DNA from: an uncultured Oceanospirillaceae bacterium | GTDB lineage: Bacteria; Pseudomonadota; Gammaproteobacteria; Pseudomonadales; Balneatricaceae | Length of the DNA: 64,000 nucleotides | Direction: 5' to 3' | Assembly: GCA_913057435.1 (NCBI GenBank) | Contig: CAJXNY010000015.1 | Span: 37,580 to 101,579, forward strand | Shown: positions 22,985-29,464 of the stretch, piece after piece | Layout: each line of letters begins with the position of its first letter | Numbering within the stretch: position 1 is the first letter of the stretch | Translations under genes and position numbers: made by a program | Notes under the pieces: model-generated | Databases searched by the model: none | Told to the model about the DNA's origin: nothing | Seen by the model: the letters and a program-made list of their open reading frames with translations, nothing else

Positions 22985-23898
22985 CAGCTGGTGTCCTTGA
23001 TGTCCATGACAGCGGCTGTCACGCGCTGCCGGTTGTGCTGCTTGGAGCTGTCCGGGCTCCCTGCAGGTCGAGCTGGTTGATCAGGGGTGTAGTTCTGGCC
23101 CACTGCAAACAGCTGTGTATTGGCTTGCTCTTCGGCACGTTGCCGCTCCAGGCGGTACTGCTGCACGAATCGTCGGTAAAAAATCGGGCTATCCGGTGGT
23201 GTTCCGTTCTTCAGGTTGGCAATGGCCACCACTTCGTTCATTTCCCCGACCGTGATGTTGTCCTTACACCATTGGCCGAACAGGGGCATGGAAGCAGCGG
23301 TTCTTGCTCTGTGAGGTGGGAACCGGTGTTGGGTGATGAAGTAATCCACCCAGTCGATGGCATCCGGGAAAATTTGAGATGGGTCCTGGTACGGTACGGT
23401 ATGGTTATACTCGGATACATCGGATATGTGGCGCTCAGGGCATGGCGCTCCAATGGCGTTCCGCGTGGCGCTCATATCCGCTACAGGCATTGTATTTACT
23501 GGGGTTTCCTGTGACGCACATTGTGGCGTTCCCTCTGTGGCGCTCAAGTGGCGTTCCTCATCCAGACGGACTGAATCTGAGGTAGCCAGAGGCAGCCGGT
23601 AAACCATCCTCTGGCCCGGCATCCCTTTCTTATGAAGAGCGATCAGGTAGCCTCGTTTCACCAGCTGTTGGATGCAGCGCTTGATCTGGTCACGGGAGTA
23701 GCGCTTCGACGTATCACGACTCCCCCGTGCAGGCATGTAGTCCAGTGACTGGCTCAGCTCGTTGTAGCAAACAACGCGCTTGTAGCCAGTGATACCGGTT
23801 GCTATATCCATGTGACGGCGAAACACCATATAGACGAGCCGGGCTTCATGACAAAGCTCAGTGTCGTCCAAAATTGCCGCATACTCTTTCTGGTTCAC
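22981..23898 (-). CDS. Replication initiation protein, lambda O-like by position (305 aa)
   Basis: 305 residues. The N-terminal 100 residues look like a winged helix ('GYKRVVCYNELSQSLDYMPA', 'SRDQIKRCIQQLVKRGYLIA'). The middle (about 115-165) is a low-complexity linker that encodes a set of iterons. The C-terminal part has 'WCKDNITVGEMNEVVAIANL' and 'PPDSPIFYRRFVQQYRLERQ', seen in phage replication proteins. This build, an HTH domain, a linker holding the origin, then a helicase-loader-contact domain, is that of lambda O. No helicase or loader gene is seen in the window, so host DnaB recruitment may be direct. Confidence 0.78.
   Translation of the reverse strand: MNQKEYAAILDDTELCHEARLVYMVFRRHMDIATGITGYKRVVCYNELSQSLDYMPARGSRDTSKRYSRDQIKRCIQQLVKRGYLIALHKKGMPGQRMVYRLPLATSDSVRLDEERHLSATEGTPQCASQETPVNTMPVADMSATRNAIGAPCPERHISDVSEYNHTVPYQDPSQIFPDAIDWVDYFITQHRFPPHRARTAASMPLFGQWCKDNITVGEMNEVVAIANLKNGTPPDSPIFYRRFVQQYRLERQRAEEQANTQLFAVGQNYTPDQPARPAGSPDSSKQHNRQRVTAAVMDIKDTSW
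23429..23556 (-). other. Candidate phage replication origin: seven octamer iterons inside the initiator gene
   Basis: TGGCGYTC occurs seven times in direct orientation, starting at 23429, 23443, 23454, 23466, 23524, 23538 and 23549. The two groups share the same 14- then 11-base spacing. They lie within the linker-coding part of the replication gene, as the lambda O iterons do. A run of GGTAC-type repeats (about 23391..23410) flanks them. Expected function: binding of the protein encoded by the same gene. Confidence 0.72.
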
Positions 23899-23914
23899 GT
23901 CAGGACTCCTTGAG

Positions 23915-24223
23915 CTAAGCCAGCTTGCACTTGAAGATCAGCTTTGGCCCTTCGCTCATTTCATCTACGAGCCCACGCTTAACCAGGTGCTGGGCAGCAC
24001 GGCGGACTTGCTGCTTGCCTGGGAGTTCTTCTTTTATCCCTGGCGCTGACTCAACACGCAGCTCACGCGCCAACCCATACCAGCTGATCGATGTGCTGGT
24101 GCCTGAACATTTAGTCTCCTCATCCATGGCTGGACGTATTCCAAAAACGTACAACCGTTGAACCAATGCTGGGGCACCGCACAGTGCTTCCATTTCTTTA
24201 CTACTCAGAAAAAAACCCGACAT
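23915..24223 (-). CDS. Small winged-helix replication-associated protein (102 aa)
   Basis: 102 residues. MSGFFLSSKEMEALCGAPAL, then 'VQRLYVFGIRPAMDEETKCS', a recognition-helix-like 'SWYGLARELRVE' and 'QVRRAAQHLVKRGLVDEMSE'. This is a short winged-helix fold also seen in phage replication modules next to the initiator. SD AGGAGATGGAAC precedes the ATG at 24223. Upstream is the GGAC hairpin array. Confidence 0.72.
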   Translation of the reverse strand: MSGFFLSSKEMEALCGAPALVQRLYVFGIRPAMDEETKCSGTSTSISWYGLARELRVESAPGIKEELPGKQQVRRAAQHLVKRGLVDEMSEGPKLIFKCKLA

Positions 24224-24258
24224 GTTCCATCTCCTCTTAACTCGCTATACTGCGTCGC

Positions 24259-24512
24259 GAGCATTCATCCCTATGATGTGCTCATCCCTTGTTGTACCGG
24301 TTGTCCGCCGGTACTTCGTCCTCACTACCTTTCTGTCCGTTAGGTGGTGAAGCAGACCCAGACTTGTCCTCTGGGTCTGCAAATGGCTGTTAACGCTTCT
24401 GTCCCGTTGCGTTAGCAGCCTCCTCGGTTGTCCGCCGGGGAATCGCTATGGCTGCCGTCCAGCAGCCTGGCAAACCGGCCTCTTATCCTTCTGTCCCGTT
24501 GGGTAAGGGGCC
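24259..24512 (-). ncRNA. Array of consecutive hairpins with GGAC loops: candidate CsrA-binding (CsrB-like) RNA
   Basis: Seven stem-loops lie end to end at 24477..24512, 24450..24467, 24422..24440, 24386..24419, 24352..24380, 24323..24349 and 24294..24314. Loops on the minus transcript are AACGGGACAGAA, CUGGACGG, CGGACAA, AACGGGACAGAA, GGACAAG, AACGGACAGAA and CGGACAA: GGAC in every one, while the stems (5 to 12 pairs) differ. An eighth hairpin (24259..24283) shows AGGG in its loop followed by AUGA. Different stems with one shared loop motif is how CsrB/RsmZ-type decoy RNAs look. The phage encodes CsrA at 33898. No gene is seen in this 295-base gap. Confidence 0.8.
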
Positions 24513-24518
24513 ACCTAC

Positions 24519-25130
24519 TTACTCCAGCTCTTCCCAGTCATTCGCCAGCATATCTGTCTGTGACGCCAACCAACCGGAAAGCATTGCCCGTCGCCCTTCG
24601 CCATTCACCGTGTACATTTCAAAGAACGGCAGCGCTTCAATCTCGTTATTGCCGTCACTGGAGAATGGGGACGACACGGGGTTATTCACTCGAATCCACA
24701 TGCCTTTCCCGTTCCAGCCACGACGAGCAACCTTGGCACCAGCCTGCAGGCGCATTAACGCCCAGGAGAAAGAGCCGACTGGCGCAACACCAACCATACA
24801 AATAAACTCGTCACCCACCTTCAGCCGCCAGCCTTCCAACTCCCACAACTTGTCCCGAGCTGCTTTCTCAGCGTTCTGGATTGCAATCTTGCAGCCCAGG
24901 TCTTCATCAAAATTTTCAAGACTGGCGCAGGCAGAAACCCCTGTACCCAGCGTAAAGCCATTAGCGGCAATAGCTGTCGCAACAGTGGTCGTAGTGCCAG
25001 GTACCACATGCGTGTGATACCCAACACCATTCATCAGCGCATCGATCTGGCCAGGCGTTACACGTAGTGCTGTAAGGCCCTTCGCCTGAATTTCCTGTTC
25101 AATTTCCTGTTCGTTCATTTGGTTATCCAT
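24519..25130 (-). CDS. Gp49-family domain fused to DUF2829/Tad2-like domain (203 aa)
   Basis: 203 residues in two parts. Residues about 18-110 resemble the Phage_gp49_66 family ('TTTTVATAIAANGFTLGTGV', 'DEDLGCKIAIQNAEKAARDK'). Residues about 118-203 match DUF2829: 'FSWALMRLQAGAKVARRGWN', 'GKGMWIRV', 'LPFFEMYT', 'WLASQTDMLANDWEEL'. DUF2829 is the Tad2 family, which sequesters the cyclic-ADPR-type signal of Thoeris defence. The fused form would be an early-expressed anti-defence protein, but the Gp49 part has no known role. SD is weak; the start at 25130 is one of two close ATG codons. Confidence 0.82.
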   Translation of the reverse strand: MDNQMNEQEIEQEIQAKGLTALRVTPGQIDALMNGVGYHTHVVPGTTTTVATAIAANGFTLGTGVSACASLENFDEDLGCKIAIQNAEKAARDKLWELEGWRLKVGDEFICMVGVAPVGSFSWALMRLQAGAKVARRGWNGKGMWIRVNNPVSSPFSSDGNNEIEALPFFEMYTVNGEGRRAMLSGWLASQTDMLANDWEELE

Positions 25131-25501
25131 GGTTGTAGTGATTAATACCCTTCACCCTGGGCGGGAGTTACACCGGTCAGCTTGTCGAGCTGTTAGTGCG
25201 TAACCGGTAACAGCCAGGTTGTGGCCGCTATCGCGTTACGCCCTCCTGTTGGAGGAAAAACCCCTTTGTCGCCACCGGCGGGGTTACCGGTTATAAGGCA
25301 TGTCTGCCCGGCTAGACGTTTATTGCTGGTCAACGCGCTACAGCATCTGAGTAGAGGATCAGATCGCTAACGTTTCAGCCTCCCGAACGACCACGGTTGT
25401 CACTGCTTGTGTTCTTTTTCCAACCCACTCAGTAAATGGGCTCGAAAAAGGGCCGGGCTTGAAGGGCAGGCCCGACCAATGGCTTCACTACCAGGGGGGG
25501 T
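25131..25501 (-). promoter_or_regulatory. Long structured leader without a gene upstream of the Gp49-Tad2 gene
   Basis: No gene is seen in these 371 bases. TAACCGGTAAC (25201..25211) pairs perfectly with GTTACCGGTTA (25283..25293). GCGTAAC (25198..25204) can instead pair with GTTACGC (25235..25241), so the two folds exclude each other. CCTCCTGTTGGAGG (25242..25255), AACCCC/GGGGTT (25259..25264 with 25280..25285) and ATCTGA/TCAGAT near 25350 add further hairpins. A leader with exclusive folds downstream of a terminator suggests conditional antitermination or translation control. Confidence 0.55.
25445..25477 (-). terminator. Early-operon terminator after gene 25502
   Basis: On the minus strand GTCGGGC, loop, GCCCGGC, CC and TTTTT: a seven-pair stem with one G-T pair followed by a T-run, 24 bases after the stop of gene 25502. 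It would stop most leftward early transcription after cro and gene 25502 unless antitermination occurs, as lambda tR1 does. Confidence 0.7.
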
Positions 25502-25777
25502 TCAGTTGCCTTTGCCGCCGCTAAGTCCTCTCAGGAATGAACTCAGCTGCTGCGGAATGCTCTCAGAACTATCGGTTCTCTCGTCTGGCTCGAAGATGTC
25601 TTTTAAGCTCTCATAACAAGATGCAAGCTCATCTTCACCGGAGGCCATGCAGTGATCTACGTACTCGGAGAGAGAGTTAAAGCCTTTGTGCTCAGCGATA
25701 AGCTCAGCTCGCTGGTATCGCGTTTCAGTCAGGTGAACAGTGATAGCTCTGGTTTTCTTTTCGCGTGTCCGTGCCAT
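25502..25777 (-). CDS. Ribbon-helix-helix-like small protein (91 aa)
   Basis: 91 residues. MARTREKKTRAITVHLTETR begins a basic strand 'AITVHLTE' followed by two helices 'YQRAELIAEHKG' and 'SLSEYVDHCMAS', the layout of Arc/MetJ-type ribbon-helix-helix DNA-binding proteins. The acidic tail ends 'SSFLRGLSGGKGN'. It is the second gene of the leftward early operon, 14 bases after cro, where lambda has cII; it may regulate early transcription. Confidence 0.7.
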   Translation of the reverse strand: MARTREKKTRAITVHLTETRYQRAELIAEHKGFNSLSEYVDHCMASGEDELASCYESLKDIFEPDERTDSSESIPQQLSSFLRGLSGGKGN

Positions 25778-25791
25778 GGTGGGGTCCTGGG

Positions 25792-25995
25792 CTATGCTGC
25801 TGTTAGAGGTTCAGGAACAGAGTCAGCCCGAAGAGCACCATCAGTTATGCGCTCAAGCTGGAAAGCTCTCAACTCCGGCACATTTTCGGGCCACTTAGAT
25901 ACTGCAGGTTGAGAAATAGGCCAGCCAGCTCGGCTTAAAGCGCTGGCAACATCAGCCTGAGTCCCAAAGTGATTTATTACATCGACTTTCTTCAT
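25792..25995 (-). CDS. cro: Cro-like repressor (67 aa)
   Basis: 67 residues: MKKVDVINHFGTQADVASAL, then 'SRAGWPISQPAVSKWPENVP' and 'RAFQLERITDGALRADSV'. This is the short helix-turn-helix of Cro proteins (helices at 'QADVASALS' and 'SQPAVSKW'). It is the first gene of the leftward early operon, divergent from cI and reading from the promoter within OR. It should repress cI and its own promoter through the GATAACTT operators. An SD (GGGAG or GGACTCCC region) lies before the ATG at 25995. Confidence 0.88.
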   Translation of the reverse strand: MKKVDVINHFGTQADVASALSRAGWPISQPAVSKWPENVPELRAFQLERITDGALRADSVPEPLTAA

Positions 25996-26029
25996 TCGCG
26001 GGAGTCCTTGCCGGGTGGATGTGCAAAGA

Positions 26030-26107
26030 ATGATAACTTAAGTTATCTACAAGTCAATAACTTTGGTTAGTTGGATTGATAACTTCCGCGTTATAACATG
26101 AGTTATA
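26030..26107. promoter_or_regulatory. OR: operators and promoters between cro and cI
   Basis: Operator 1 is the perfect palindrome GATAACTTAAGTTATC (26032..26047). Operator 2 (26056..26071) is AATAACTTTGGTTAGT. A further half-site GATAACTT starts at 26078, and TATAACATGAGTTATA is at 26092..26107. The leftward promoter is TTGACT (26052..26057 on the minus strand), 16 bases, TATCAT (26030..26035), with operator 1 in its spacer. The rightward cI promoter probably uses TATAAC (26092..26097). Spacing of 24 and 22 bases between the first three sites is lambda-like. Confidence 0.85.
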
Positions 26108-26135
26108 TTTTCAAAAGCAGGTCACAGACACGATC

Positions 26136-26786
26136 ATGAGCTTGGCAGATAGAATTCAGGAACGGCTATCCAATCTGGGCATGTCGCAGCGTGAGCTGGC
26201 CGAGCGGGTAGGTCTGTCGCAGGTATCAGTCCACAAGCTCACTAGTGGAAAAACAGAGTCATCTCGCCGGATTGTTGAGATAGCAAAAGCTCTCTCATGC
26301 TCTCCTGACTGGCTTCAGTCTGGGATTAAGCCTGCCAGCACGGTTAGCTTTGCTGAAACACAGTTTGTGAAAATCCCAATTTTAGATGTTGAACTGGCCG
26401 CAGGAGTAGGTACCCGTATAGACATGGAAGAAGTAACGGATTGGGTGCCAATCTCGCAGGACTGGATTTATGCCAATCGCCTGCCTGAATCGCACCTCGT
26501 AGTAGTTCGAGTATCTGGGGACTCAATGTCTCCTCGACTGCAGGATGGCGACATGTTGTTGGTCAACACCGCTGAAAAACAGCCAATGTCAGGCAAGGTA
26601 TACGCTATCGCTAACGGTGATGAACTGCGGGTAAAGCGCCTGATCAAGCAGATGCGCGGCAGTTGGGTAATCAGCTCAGATAACAAGCATGATCCCGCAT
26701 ACCAGGATGAACTAGTGCCACCTCATGAATTTACCCAGCTGCGTGTAGTAGGCAGGGTAATCAAGGTGTTGATGGGCGATGTATAA
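26136..26786 (+). CDS. cI: CI-type repressor with S24 autoprotease domain (216 aa)
   Basis: 216 residues. The HTH at 15-60 reads 'GMSQRELAERVGLSQVSVHK' and 'LTSGKTESSRRIVEIAKALS'. Residues about 90-210 are the LexA/S24 peptidase: cleavage region 'ELAAGVGTRID', catalytic Ser in 'RVSGDSMSPRLQDGDMLLV' and Lys in 'DELRVKRLIKQ'. RecA-stimulated self-cleavage would induce the prophage after DNA damage. It is divergent from cro with shared operators, and its transcript probably continues into the three-gene cassette at 26834. Confidence 0.95.
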   Translation: MSLADRIQERLSNLGMSQRELAERVGLSQVSVHKLTSGKTESSRRIVEIAKALSCSPDWLQSGIKPASTVSFAETQFVKIPILDVELAAGVGTRIDMEEVTDWVPISQDWIYANRLPESHLVVVRVSGDSMSPRLQDGDMLLVNTAEKQPMSGKVYAIANGDELRVKRLIKQMRGSWVISSDNKHDPAYQDELVPPHEFTQLRVVGRVIKVLMGDV

Positions 26787-26833
26787 GGTACAGTTCCTCT
26801 ATCTACGACTACTAAAAATGGAGCAAGTTATTA

Positions 26834-27787
26834 ATGGATAGGTTTAGAGTCGTAGCCCCTGAGAGGCTTTGCATATACGAGGCTGAGCTTCGGGAAAAGA
26901 CCTACAATTTCATCGCTAATTTGAACCGAGTATCAGTAAAAAGTGGATACCCTATTCTGGTTGATTTGTCGCAAGTAGTCGAAATTACAGCAGCAGCTTC
27001 CGTCTTGTTATTTGCCACAACGAATACAGCGCAACTTTGGTATAATAATATCAATCAGATAACTTTTAAATTCCCGACAGAGTCTGACAATAAGATTGGA
27101 TACCGTCTAATTGTAAAAACAGGGCTTGCTCGAGCGTTAAGAGCAGGTAGTGAAGATAAGCTAAATGAGCTTATTGAAAAAAATGCTTACTTTCAGTCAA
27201 GTACCAATCCAGCTGAGCATCGACTGCATACGGTTGAAATGCTAACAAGCAGGAAAAACTTTCATAAAGACAGGCTGTCGTTCTTGTCTACTGGCATCTC
27301 TGAGGCCATGCTCAATGTATCTCATCATGCATACAAAGACCCCACAACAAATATCGTAAGAATCGACGAGCGAAAAGTGGACATCGTTGACAAAATAGGC
27401 GAGAGATGGTGGCAATGTGCTTGGTTTGACAGTAGTGATGATCGCTGGGTATTCATAATATGCGATTTAGGAATAAGTATACCAGGCTCTTATAAGAAAG
27501 CAGAATACACCACAAGTAAGGCCCACATACACCTTAAGGAGGCGTTTTCACTCGGAAACAGTCGCTATCAAGGACTAGGTAGAGGCAATGGTAGCGAAGA
27601 TATGAAGCGTATGGTTGAAAATTCAGGCATATACGATGAAAGTATTCTGGTCTATAGTGGTGGGGCTGAGTACTACTATGACTCAAGTATGTCTGAGCCG
27701 ACATCAACCTGGTTACCTAAGTTTTTTCAAGGCACCTTGATCGAGTGGACGCTGCATGCAGGAGATTATGATGATGACAAAAATTGA
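26834..27787 (+). CDS. STAS-GHKL ATPase protein in the rex position (317 aa)
   Basis: 317 residues. The first 110 residues ('YPILVDLSQVVEITAAASVL', 'ALRAGS') look like a STAS-type fold. Residues about 150-310 have GHKL ATPase motifs: N box 'GISEAMLNVSHHAYKD', G1 box 'FIICDLGISIPGS', G2-like 'GLGRGNGSEDMKRMVENSG'. The build resembles anti-sigma-factor kinases without an obvious partner sigma. It follows cI by 47 bases on the same strand and overlaps the DUF4325 gene, so it is likely transcribed in the lysogen. GC content is below the phage core. Confidence 0.82.
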   Translation: MDRFRVVAPERLCIYEAELREKTYNFIANLNRVSVKSGYPILVDLSQVVEITAAASVLLFATTNTAQLWYNNINQITFKFPTESDNKIGYRLIVKTGLARALRAGSEDKLNELIEKNAYFQSSTNPAEHRLHTVEMLTSRKNFHKDRLSFLSTGISEAMLNVSHHAYKDPTTNIVRIDERKVDIVDKIGERWWQCAWFDSSDDRWVFIICDLGISIPGSYKKAEYTTSKAHIHLKEAFSLGNSRYQGLGRGNGSEDMKRMVENSGIYDESILVYSGGAEYYYDSSMSEPTSTWLPKFFQGTLIEWTLHAGDYDDDKN

Positions 27788-28079
27788 CGTAGGTAGGGCG
27801 TACTCAAAAACACCATTTGGCCGCTACAGAACAGATGGCGACTTTAGCGCTGAAAGGTTCAGGGAAGAGTACCTTAAGCCAGGGCTAGAGCAAGGAGATA
27901 CGCTGGAAATAGATTTTACAGCTGTTGCGCTGGGAGTTGGATCGTCTTTCTTGGAAGAGGCATTTGGCGGACTGGTCAGGCAAGGGTTTGCAAAAAATGA
28001 GCTTTTAGACCGTCTTGTGATCAAGGCAAAAGAAGATTTTTATACAGAACAAGTAAAGAATTTTATTGAGGTGGCATGA
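27771..28079 (+). CDS. STAS-like DUF4325 protein (102 aa)
   Basis: Three consecutive ATG codons (27768, 27771, 27774) follow GGAG at 27761; 27771 has the best spacing. The protein matches DUF4325: 'TPFGRYRTDGDFSAERFREE', 'LKPGLEQGDTLEIDFTAVAL', 'GVGSSFLEEAFGGLVRQGFA'. The family is STAS-like and usually lies next to GHKL ATPase genes. The gene overlaps the ATPase gene by 17 bases and the membrane-protein gene by four (ATGA), so the three are coupled. Expected role: phosphorylatable partner of the ATPase; inference from anti-anti-sigma relatives. Confidence 0.85.
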   Translation: MMTKIDVGRAYSKTPFGRYRTDGDFSAERFREEYLKPGLEQGDTLEIDFTAVALGVGSSFLEEAFGGLVRQGFAKNELLDRLVIKAKEDFYTEQVKNFIEVA

Positions 28080-28702
28080 CCGTCAGCACACAACTCAGTC
28101 AAGGCCCCTTAGCGCCCCAGCGGGGCAGCCAGGACACCAGCACTGGCACCGCCCTGGAGGGGCCCACCTCCCCTACAGCATCTTTCAATCTGATCGATTA
28201 TTCTCCCATGATCAGCATAATACTTGTGATAATTGGCTGGAGGGTTATTTACAATAATGCAAAAAAACTAGCCACTCGTACAGAGACAAAATCTTTAATT
28301 GATGAAGTTATAAAATTAACTAATGAGTTAGAGGGTATAACAATAGATTATTGGCTTTCTGGTCGAAAAAATCGAATTGAGTCCGATCTTTTTACATTAC
28401 TGACCTCGGCTAAAATTGAAACATTAACTGCACGTTTAACATTACTTAAAAGAAGGCAGATAAACTTAAAAAAGAAGAGCCTTTCTTACATGGTAACTTA
28501 CATGGATCTGGATTGTGAAAAAGTAGATAGTATATCAATAGATAAAAAAAGAGAGAAAGTCCATTTGTTTTTGAGTTACAAAAACGAACTAATAGATGAG
28601 CTTTATACTGTTTATGAGGAAGTCTATGAGCCCTCTTTTGGCCTAACCCCAAGGCTAAAAAGGTACATCAACGACAAACCTCAGAAAAGCAGCGCTAACT
28701 AA
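28076..28702 (+). CDS. Single-pass membrane protein with cytoplasmic helical domain (208 aa)
   Basis: 208 residues. The N-terminal 40 residues are Ser/Thr/Pro/Gly-rich and GC-rich; one membrane helix 'MISIILVIIGWRVIYNNAKK' follows at about 45-62; the rest is a charged, AT-rich helical domain ('EVIKLTNELEGITIDYWLSG', 'AKIETLTARLTLLKRRQINL'). The base-composition break at about 28,190 marks a mosaic joint. It is the third gene of the rex-position cassette, coupled by ATGA overlap. By analogy to RexB it may be the membrane effector; no family is recognised. Confidence 0.75.
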   Translation: MTVSTQLSQGPLAPQRGSQDTSTGTALEGPTSPTASFNLIDYSPMISIILVIIGWRVIYNNAKKLATRTETKSLIDEVIKLTNELEGITIDYWLSGRKNRIESDLFTLLTSAKIETLTARLTLLKRRQINLKKKSLSYMVTYMDLDCEKVDSISIDKKREKVHLFLSYKNELIDELYTVYEEVYEPSFGLTPRLKRYINDKPQKSSAN

Positions 28703-28817
28703 AAAGAACAGTTCAACCATAAGAATTAGCGCTGCACGAAAAATATTAGAAGCTGATTCGATACAGCCTACAGCATTTATACTTAGGCGTTCTCAGAGTG
28801 ACATTCAAGGACGATGA

Positions 28818-29072
28818 ATGAAAGCCTTCACCATTGCGGCAACGTCCGCAACTCTAACCGCAGCACTGCTCACAGACTGCTCTGTGACGCCGTCGCAATT
28901 ATCAGCAGCGGTTACAAGCACCCAACACAAGTACTAGCTATGCCTGGGATCAGTTCTATGGCATGAACCATAACTTGGCGTGGCTGACATTACCCCAACC
29001 AGCACCAGAATCACTTTTGACCTTGGAACCTGATGAAGCCCACTTTTCAGGCTTCAGAGCAATCCCAAAATG
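28818..29072 (+). pseudogene. Frameshifted small lipoprotein-like gene
   Basis: The ATG at 28818 behind AAGGACGATGA opens MKAFTIAATSATLTAALLTD followed by Cys, a signal-peptide-like start, and stops at 28937. A second frame continues from just before that stop with 'SYAWDQFYGMNHNLAWL' and ends at a TAG at 29072. The motif YAWDQFY followed by a W resembles a small lipoprotein type, so a frameshift near 28,915 probably broke it. Asp before the Cys is unusual for a lipobox and may be a second lesion. The area 28703..28817 shows nothing else. Confidence 0.45.
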
Positions 29073-29113
29073 CTAGCAAAGAAGCGAAGCTATCAACCAT
29101 AAGGAAATACTCC

Positions 29114-29290
29114 ATGAAAAAACTGCTCATCCCCCTGATTCTTTCCGTAGTAGTTGCTACCTCAGTATCTGCAGACCAGAAACCTACCTATCCTGCTTTT
29201 GATGCCCAAGTCGAAACAAAGTGCCAGTGGATTAACGGTTACACCCGTAAAGATGGAACATACGTGAGCGGTCATTACCGAGGCTGCTAG
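29114..29290 (+). CDS. Small secreted protein with GYTRKDGTYVSGHYR motif (58 aa)
   Basis: The start at 29114 follows AAGGAAATACTCC. MKKLLIPLILSVVVATSVSA is a clear signal peptide; the mature part of about 38 residues has two cysteines and ends 'NGYTRKDGTYVSGHYRGC'. The G-Y-x-R-x-[DN]-G-T-Y-V motif is frequent at the ends of small exported bacterial proteins of unknown role. A strong terminator follows, so it forms its own unit between the rex-position cassette and OL. Confidence 0.75.
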   Translation: MKKLLIPLILSVVVATSVSADQKPTYPAFDAQVETKCQWINGYTRKDGTYVSGHYRGC

Positions 29291-29311
29291 TAGCCACCTA
29301 CGCTCCCATAC

Positions 29312-29337
29312 AAAGCCCGCCAAGCGCGGGCTTTTTT
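29312..29337 (+). terminator. Intrinsic terminator after gene 29114
   Basis: AAGCCCGC, five-base loop, GCGGGCTT, then TTTT. Eight perfect pairs. It isolates the moron segment, and the cI transcript, from the OL-driven operon. Confidence 0.88.
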
Positions 29338-29388
29338 ACGCCTGCCTCACCCTAAACAATTAATCAAAAGTAAATCTATACCAAAAAA

Positions 29389-29431
29389 ATTAACTAAAGT
29401 TATTGAAGTATTCGATAACTTTAGTTATCTT
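29389..29431 (+). promoter_or_regulatory. OL: second CI/Cro operator pair and rightward early promoter
   Basis: GATAACTTTAGTTATC (29414..29429) and ATTAACTAAAGTTATT (29389..29404) share the half-site of the OR operators, with centres 25 bases apart. A promoter TTGAAG (29403..29408), 17 bases, TATCTT (29426..29431) has one operator in its spacer and the other against its -35 box. CI bound here would silence the recombination-integration operon. Confidence 0.85.
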
Positions 29432-29464
29432 TCCCTCATCAACACCACAACACAGAACGCACCA

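Noticed and set aside
24259..24512. CRISPR-like array
   Set aside because: The repeated units are stem-loops with different stems and only 7-12 shared loop bases, and intervals are irregular. There are no constant direct repeats of 25-40 bases and no cas genes.
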